NCBI GenBank assembly: GCA_900555525.1
Contig: USLP01000073.1
Coordinates: forward strand, 1 to 6,836
DNA from: an uncultured Eubacteriales bacterium
GTDB lineage: Bacteria > Bacillota > Clostridia > UMGS1840
Length of the DNA stretch: 6,836 nucleotides
Direction of reading: 5' to 3'
Below the pieces are notes generated by a model. That model saw only the letters and a program-made list of their open reading frames with translations, was not told where the DNA came from and made no database searches. Made by a program: the position numbers and the translations under genes. Within the stretch, counting starts at the first letter, position 1. Each line of letters starts with the position of its first letter. This document shows, in pieces, positions 6,247 through 6,836 of the stretch.

Positions 6247-6836
6247 ATGAATAGTATTGCATTAGCAGAAACATTAAGACATGAATGGGGTATAGAAAGC
6301 TTCGCTTCAGCAAATATACGTTCTTTAGTCTACAATAATATACAAAATTTAACAGTGCTTTGGTTCCCGATGAAAAAGAATATTAGCGGATGCTGTTCTA
6401 AAACAAACGACGATAAAGTAATATTTATTAATACCAATCATACCCTTGGAAGGCAAAATTTTACATTAGCTCATGAAATATACCATTTACTTTACGAAGA
6501 TGTTGATGATTTCATCGTTTGTGGAGTTAACAATAACAGCCAAAGTGAAAAAAATGCAGATAATTTTGCTTCAACATTATTAATGCCAGATAGTGCATTA
6601 TATTGGTTTAAAAGTAAAAATCAAATTGAAAACTGGTCACTAGAAGATATAATTAAATGCGAACAATATTATCAAGTCAGCCACCATACAATGCTCATTC
6701 GTCTTAAAAATTTAAACTGGATTAATAAAAATCAATTTGATAAATTTAAATCAAATATAATACGTGAAGCAGACAAATTAGGTTATGACACTAATCTTTA
6801 TAAAACATCTCCAGAAAATCAGAAGTATTCTTCAAT
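6247..6836 (+). CDS. ImmA/IrrE-family zinc metallopeptidase, 3' end beyond the window
   Basis: An open frame begins at ATG 6247, 2 bp after the stop of the XRE gene, and continues for 196 codons to the window edge without a stop. It carries the zinc-peptidase motif HEIYH (76-80, within LAHEIYHLLYE), with His76 and His80 as metal ligands and Glu77 as the catalytic base. SEKNADNFASTLLMP (100-114) follows, in which Glu101 is the likely third ligand of the E-x-x-A-D signature. This spacing and the LLMP end are diagnostic of the ImmA/IrrE family (COG2856, formerly DUF955). Residues 130-165 probably form the helical segment that follows the core in this family. No ribosome site precedes the ATG, so translation is probably coupled to the XRE gene. 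The expected role is cleaving the partner regulator after a stress or conjugation signal, or acting as the effector of a toxin-antitoxin-like pair. No signal peptide is visible. Whether the protein ends soon after the window or has an extra domain is unknown. Confidence 0.9.
   Translation, partial: MNSIALAETLRHEWGIESFASANIRSLVYNNIQNLTVLWFPMKKNISGCCSKTNDDKVIFINTNHTLGRQNFTLAHEIYHLLYEDVDDFIVCGVNNNSQSEKNADNFASTLLMPDSALYWFKSKNQIENWSLEDIIKCEQYYQVSHHTMLIRLKNLNWINKNQFDKFKSNIIREADKLGYDTNLYKTSPENQKYSS

Overview
The window looks like chromosomal DNA from an anaerobic, probably gut-associated, clostridial Firmicute. This is an inference from three things: strong AGGAGG-type ribosome sites, one textbook TTGACA/TATAAT promoter, and gene families (cytoplasmic GH3 and LacZ-type GH2 enzymes, a DUF3781-like remnant, an XRE plus ImmA/IrrE pair) that are typical of Clostridia. 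I cannot name a species from the sequence.

Left part (1-5427) is a carbohydrate-degradation cluster, all on the + strand. It holds the C-terminal end of a GH3 glycosidase (1-495), a complete LacZ-type GH2 enzyme that starts on the base after the GH3 stop codon (496-3363), and a complete right-handed parallel beta-helix protein that is probably a GH141- or GH120-like glycoside hydrolase (3451-5427). The last gene has its own near-perfect promoter in the 87-bp gap before it. Neither complete enzyme has a signal peptide, and the start of the GH3 lies outside the window. The likely job is therefore intracellular trimming of imported oligosaccharides carrying beta-galactosyl, beta-glucosyl or beta-xylosyl and possibly fucosyl residues. 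Plant hemicellulose such as xyloglucan is one plausible but unproven source.

Middle part (5428-5917) has no intact gene and is very AT-rich. Its left end holds a 42-codon reading frame (5478-5606) that I read from memory as the N-terminal part of a DUF3781 protein, cut off about halfway. The rest (about 5607-5900) holds the upstream region of the next gene, including a small perfect palindrome near a weak promoter.

Right part (5918-6836) is lower in GC than the sugar genes. It encodes a 108-residue XRE-family helix-turn-helix regulator and, 2 bp downstream, an ImmA/IrrE-family zinc peptidase with an HEXXH motif that runs off the window edge. This pair is the hallmark of mobile-element control circuits and of predicted toxin-antitoxin-like modules. 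Together with the composition change and the broken DUF3781 gene, it suggests that the right third of the window is the edge of an acquired region. What this module controls lies to the right and cannot be seen here.
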